Assembly (NCBI GenBank): GCA_048264125.1
Contig: JBLXDM010000006.1
Coordinates: forward strand, 124,001-188,000
Direction: 5' to 3'
From: M1-B18 sp048264125
Lineage (GTDB): Bacteria; Bacillota; Clostridia; Peptostreptococcales; Natronincolaceae
Length of the DNA: 64,000 nucleotides
A model generated the notes under the pieces. That model ran no database searches. It was not told the DNA's origin and worked only from the letters and a program-made list of their open reading frames with translations. This document shows positions 61,087-64,000 of this stretch, one piece after another. Positions within the stretch are counted from its first letter, which is position 1; every line of letters begins with the position of its first letter. Both the position numbers and the translations under genes were made by a program.

Positions 61087-63240
61087 TTAGCCAGCCTTGA
61101 TAAGCTCTGCATATAATCCACCATTTTGCAGTAGTTCCTCATGATTGCCTCTCTCAACAATTTTTCCTCGTTTCAGCACAATAATCTCGTCACAGTCTCT
61201 GATGGTGCTTAATCTATGGGCTACTATTATACAGGTGCAGCCCCGTCGTCTAATATTTTCATCCACCAGTTTTTCTGTGACAGGGTCAAGGGCACTGGTG
61301 GCCTCATCCATAATAACAATTGAAGGATTTTGAGCTAGGGCTCTGGCAATTTCCAAACGCTGTCTTTGACCACCGCTAAAGTTTTTTCCTCCCTCCTCAA
61401 CCATATGGTCATAGCCTCTAGGTCTATTGGTTACTTCCTCGTGTATACAAGCATCCTTAGCTGCAGCTAGTAATTGAAGCTCTGACACAGTATCATCCCA
61501 TAGGGTGATATTGTCCTTAATTGTACCTTGAAACATACATATCTCCTGATCGATCATAGACAATGAATTGGTTATTACAGTCCTTGGTAAATTTTTTACC
61601 GGTAACCCATCAAATGTCAGTTCCCCTGACCAGGGAGGGTGGACTCCTGCTACTATTTTAGCTATCGTAGATTTTCCGCTGCCGGAGCCACCCACCAATG
61701 CGACACGGGAACCTGGTGTTAAGCTCAAGCTGAAATCCTCGATCAAAGGAGGCTCTAAGGGACTATAACCGAAGGTCAGATTGCGAAGATCTACATAGCC
61801 CTCCAGCTTTTGTCCTGCAGGGTGTTTTTCTTCACCTTCAGCTGTAGCAACCATATCTAGAGGATACATCAATACATCATCGAGACGTGCCATTTCCCCC
61901 TCAACCTCCTGCAGCTGGCTTCCTAGTGCCACCAACTCCGTAACCGGTGACATAAAGCTTGCCATCAGGCTTTGAAAGGCCACAAGCATTCCTATAGTCA
62001 TTAGCCCATCTAATATTAGAAAGCCTCCCAGGACTAAAATAACTGTATTATTAATTCCTGTTAAAAAAACAGGAAACACCGTCATAAACTGTGAGGAAAC
62101 CCCTATCCTCTGTTCTGAAACCAATGCCTTCGCCTGATATCCTGCCCATTGGGCGAAGAAGTCAGACTCAGACCCCGTAGCCTTTAGGGTTTCTATAATT
62201 TGCAGCCCCGACATTCCTGTGCCTATAAGCTTGCCGCGTTCTCTCAGCAGCTTTTGGTTTAAGTCCCTTCTCTTACTAGATACTACCCTTAGATAAATTA
62301 CATTTACCATAGCAATTGCAAGGCCTACTAAAGCCAGAATATAATTGTACTGAAGCATTAAAACAAAATAAAAAATTATCATAATAAGATTTAAGACCGT
62401 CGCCGCCAGCTGCCCTGACAAGAGCTTTGCAACCCTATCATTGCTTTGCATTCTTGATGCTAGATCTCCTGAAGAGCGTTGGGTAAAAAACGCAGTTGGT
62501 AGCTTTAATATATGCCATAAAAAGCTACTGGAGGTTACGAGGGCAATCTTTGTCTCTAAGCGCAAGAGATAGTACTGCTGTAACCAAGTAAGCAGCCCCC
62601 GTAGGATTGCTGTCATTCCCATTCCCAGTATAAGGGGAAATATCCATGAGCCTCTGTCCCCCAGCAATATATCATCTAAAAAAATCCTAGAGAAGGTAGG
62701 AATGGCCAAGCCGGGTATTACTAAGGCCAAGCCTATAAGCACTATATAAACCAATGCTACCTCTGACCCCCTTAGCCTTTTCTTCAAGGCTGAAAGCATG
62801 CTGGGCTTGTTTTTTTTCTGCTGGAATCCAGGCAATGGCTGAAAGGTTAAAGCAATCCCAGTAAAGGACTCGTCAAATTCCTCCTCTGAAACTGTCCTTC
62901 TTCCATCGGCGGGGTCGTTTAGAAAAGCCTTTCCCTTATGAAAGCCTTCCAAAACTAAGAAGTGATTAAAATCCCAATGAATTATCATTGGTAACGGCAT
63001 GTCCTTTAAGGCTGCAGGCTCCTTACGATACCCCCTTGCCTCAAGGCAGTACTTTCTGGCTCCCTTTAATAAGTTGCTGGCCTTGCTGCCATCCCTTGAA
63101 ACACCACAGGCAAGCCTTAACTCCTCAAGAGGTACATAATTGCCATAATATGATAGTATCATTGCCAAGGAGGCGGCCCCACACTCTACAGCTTCCATCT
63201 GTAGTACTGTAGGAACCTTTACTATTTTTGTCTTTATCAT
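61087..63240 (-). CDS. NHLM-type peptide export ABC transporter with C39 peptidase domain (ABC1 type)
   Basis: 717 residues. N-terminal C39 peptidase: catalytic Cys20 in QMEAVECGAASLAMIL, His93 in DFNHFLVLEGF, Asp109 in FLNDPADGRR; it cuts leader peptides after a double glycine. Then the ABC membrane domain and ATPase with Walker A GGSGSGKST, signature FSGGQRQRLEIARA, Walker B IVIMDEATSALD, H-loop VAHRLS. Together with the protein above and the HlyD-like gene it makes a complete maturation and export unit. Confidence 0.93.
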   Translation of the reverse strand: MIKTKIVKVPTVLQMEAVECGAASLAMILSYYGNYVPLEELRLACGVSRDGSKASNLLKGARKYCLEARGYRKEPAALKDMPLPMIIHWDFNHFLVLEGFHKGKAFLNDPADGRRTVSEEEFDESFTGIALTFQPLPGFQQKKNKPSMLSALKKRLRGSEVALVYIVLIGLALVIPGLAIPTFSRIFLDDILLGDRGSWIFPLILGMGMTAILRGLLTWLQQYYLLRLETKIALVTSSSFLWHILKLPTAFFTQRSSGDLASRMQSNDRVAKLLSGQLAATVLNLIMIIFYFVLMLQYNYILALVGLAIAMVNVIYLRVVSSKRRDLNQKLLRERGKLIGTGMSGLQIIETLKATGSESDFFAQWAGYQAKALVSEQRIGVSSQFMTVFPVFLTGINNTVILVLGGFLILDGLMTIGMLVAFQSLMASFMSPVTELVALGSQLQEVEGEMARLDDVLMYPLDMVATAEGEEKHPAGQKLEGYVDLRNLTFGYSPLEPPLIEDFSLSLTPGSRVALVGGSGSGKSTIAKIVAGVHPPWSGELTFDGLPVKNLPRTVITNSLSMIDQEICMFQGTIKDNITLWDDTVSELQLLAAAKDACIHEEVTNRPRGYDHMVEEGGKNFSGGQRQRLEIARALAQNPSIVIMDEATSALDPVTEKLVDENIRRRGCTCIIVAHRLSTIRDCDEIIVLKRGKIVERGNHEELLQNGGLYAELIKAG

Positions 63241-63265
63241 CTTATCCCACCCTTACAAATTTTCA

Positions 63266-64000
63266 CTATCGAAAAATAGGAAGCACTTTATTAATAGGTT
63301 TTTCTCTTTTGGTTATAATGGAGCCTTCAACAATCGTGCCGCTATGCATAACCATTTGAGGCCCGGTAGGTGACGACCACTGATAGCCACTTACTGTACT
63401 GCTGTCAGGAAGTAAATCAACCTTTACCATTAAAGATGCTCCTTGTGTTGCCAACATCTTAACTAGATTTTCATTGCCTAAGGTCTGCAGCATACTTAGG
63501 CTTGTAGCGGGGAATTCCGATACAGACATTACCCTTCCCAGCATAAAGCCGTATTCCTCTTTATTTACATTAGCAGGAGATAAATGCACCTCCATGCCGG
63601 GCTTTATGTCTCCGCCTTGTCCTGCAGCAACATAAAGGACTGCCTCCAGCTTGACGGCTTCACCATGCTGTTCCATAATAACAAGGGAATCTCCCGGACT
63701 TATAATGCTGCCGTTTTCCATGTTTATCTCAATAATACGTCCGCTGATAGGAGAAATAATTTGAGATTTAAATATTAGCTCCTCTTGGTGCTCTAAAATC
63801 TGGTCCTTTAGCTGTTGATATTGTTGAGAATCAGCACCTTGATTTGCTGCTTCAGTCCTTAGGCCTGCCTCCAGCTCATTAATCCTTGTGACAAGTTCAG
63901 GAACCTCGATTCTGGCTATGACATCACCCTTGTTGACCATATCCCCTGCACTATGCCTAATATTCGTAATCTGCCCTTGGGTGTGATGCTTCAGATAGAA
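63266..64000 (-). CDS. HlyD-like secretion protein of the NHLM system, 5' end off the window
   Basis: The frame runs from the stop at 63266 to the right edge without interruption (245 codons seen). An apparent start at 63940 is internal, because FYLKHHTQGQITNIRHSAGDM lies before it in frame. It has part of a biotinyl-lipoyl domain (HSAGDMVNKGDVIARIEVPEL), a short coiled-coil (INELEAGLRTEAANQ... QILEHQEEL) and the second lipoyl half (IISPISGRIIEINMENGSIISPGDSLV), then a beta-barrel. The membrane anchor and start are beyond the edge. It bridges the ABC transporters to the outside. Confidence 0.85.
   Translation of the reverse strand, partial: FYLKHHTQGQITNIRHSAGDMVNKGDVIARIEVPELVTRINELEAGLRTEAANQGADSQQYQQLKDQILEHQEELIFKSQIISPISGRIIEINMENGSIISPGDSLVIMEQHGEAVKLEAVLYVAAGQGGDIKPGMEVHLSPANVNKEEYGFMLGRVMSVSEFPATSLSMLQTLGNENLVKMLATQGASLMVKVDLLPDSSTVSGYQWSSPTGPQMVMHSGTIVEGSIITKREKPINKVLPIFR

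Noticed and set aside
63266..63940. HlyD-like gene starting at 63940
   Set aside because: The frame continues upstream without a stop to the window edge, and the lipoyl domain begins before that ATG; the gene is truncated by the edge.

Overview
The window looks like the chromosome of an anaerobic, spore-forming clostridium (Firmicutes) of low to moderate G+C. The evidence is pyruvate:ferredoxin oxidoreductase, pyruvate carboxylase, a clostridial-type pyrBICFKDE operon, a Spo0E-like phosphatase, AGGAGG ribosome sites with TTGACA/TATAAT promoters, and a methionine sulfoxide reductase with an in-frame UGA at its catalytic residue. Selenocysteine MsrA is known from Alkaliphilus relatives, so an Alkaliphilus-like genus is a reasonable guess, not a demonstration.

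Layout. 1-2460 (-): BlaI repressor and M56/BlaR1-like sensor, cut by the left edge. 2702-4799: a small unknown protein, a GNAT acetyltransferase and the selenoprotein MsrA. 5028-7975 (-): proABC for proline, with a clear promoter. 8328-13680: an NCS2 nucleobase permease behind PurR-box-like sites, then a three-subunit molybdenum hydroxylase of the xanthine dehydrogenase family. 13946-15985: tandem membrane/zinc-ribbon paralogues and a remnant. 16067-18262 (-): KatG. 18582-24136: a four-gene Opp/Dpp-type ABC importer without a binding protein, whose first permease carries a large extracellular M28-peptidase-like domain. 24276-26362: a flavinylated, lipid-anchored FAD/FMN reductase behind a MerR-type promoter. 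26460-27383 (-): a secreted stalk-domain protein. 27733-33603: the pyrimidine operon with an attenuator and PyrR-like RNA hairpins. 33672-41669: a DUF1653 protein, a nuclease-helicase fusion, and a MacAB-type exporter with its two-component system. 41674-42585 (-): two paralogous ~60-residue proteins among very short ORFs with good ribosome sites and tandem terminators. 42690-47116: a DsrE-like protein, a cysteine-desulfurase-like enzyme, a parvulin and a nitronate-monooxygenase-like flavoprotein. 47255-55361: pyruvate carboxylase, Spo0E-like protein, PFOR. 55576-58312: patatin phospholipase and cardiolipin synthase. 58375-64000 (-): the export machinery of an NHLM-type (nitrile hydratase leader) peptide system, cut by the right edge.

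Two interspersed repeat families stand out. One is a ~160-bp palindromic MITE-like element with AGTGCCTTGACCAC-type inverted ends (three copies, one inside the Opp operon). The other is a REP-like palindrome with core GGTGACAAGGGGACGGTTCT (two perfect hairpins of 28-29 bp, one single unit, several remnants). Further small hairpins share the CTAGTGCCTTG end of the first family.

Metabolically the genes suggest a peptide/purine/pyruvate fermenter: PFOR oxidises pyruvate to acetyl-CoA, pyruvate carboxylase refills oxaloacetate (and so aspartate for pyrB), the permease and hydroxylase handle purines, and KatG and Sec-MsrA defend against oxidants. No tRNA, rRNA, CRISPR array or intact transposase was seen.
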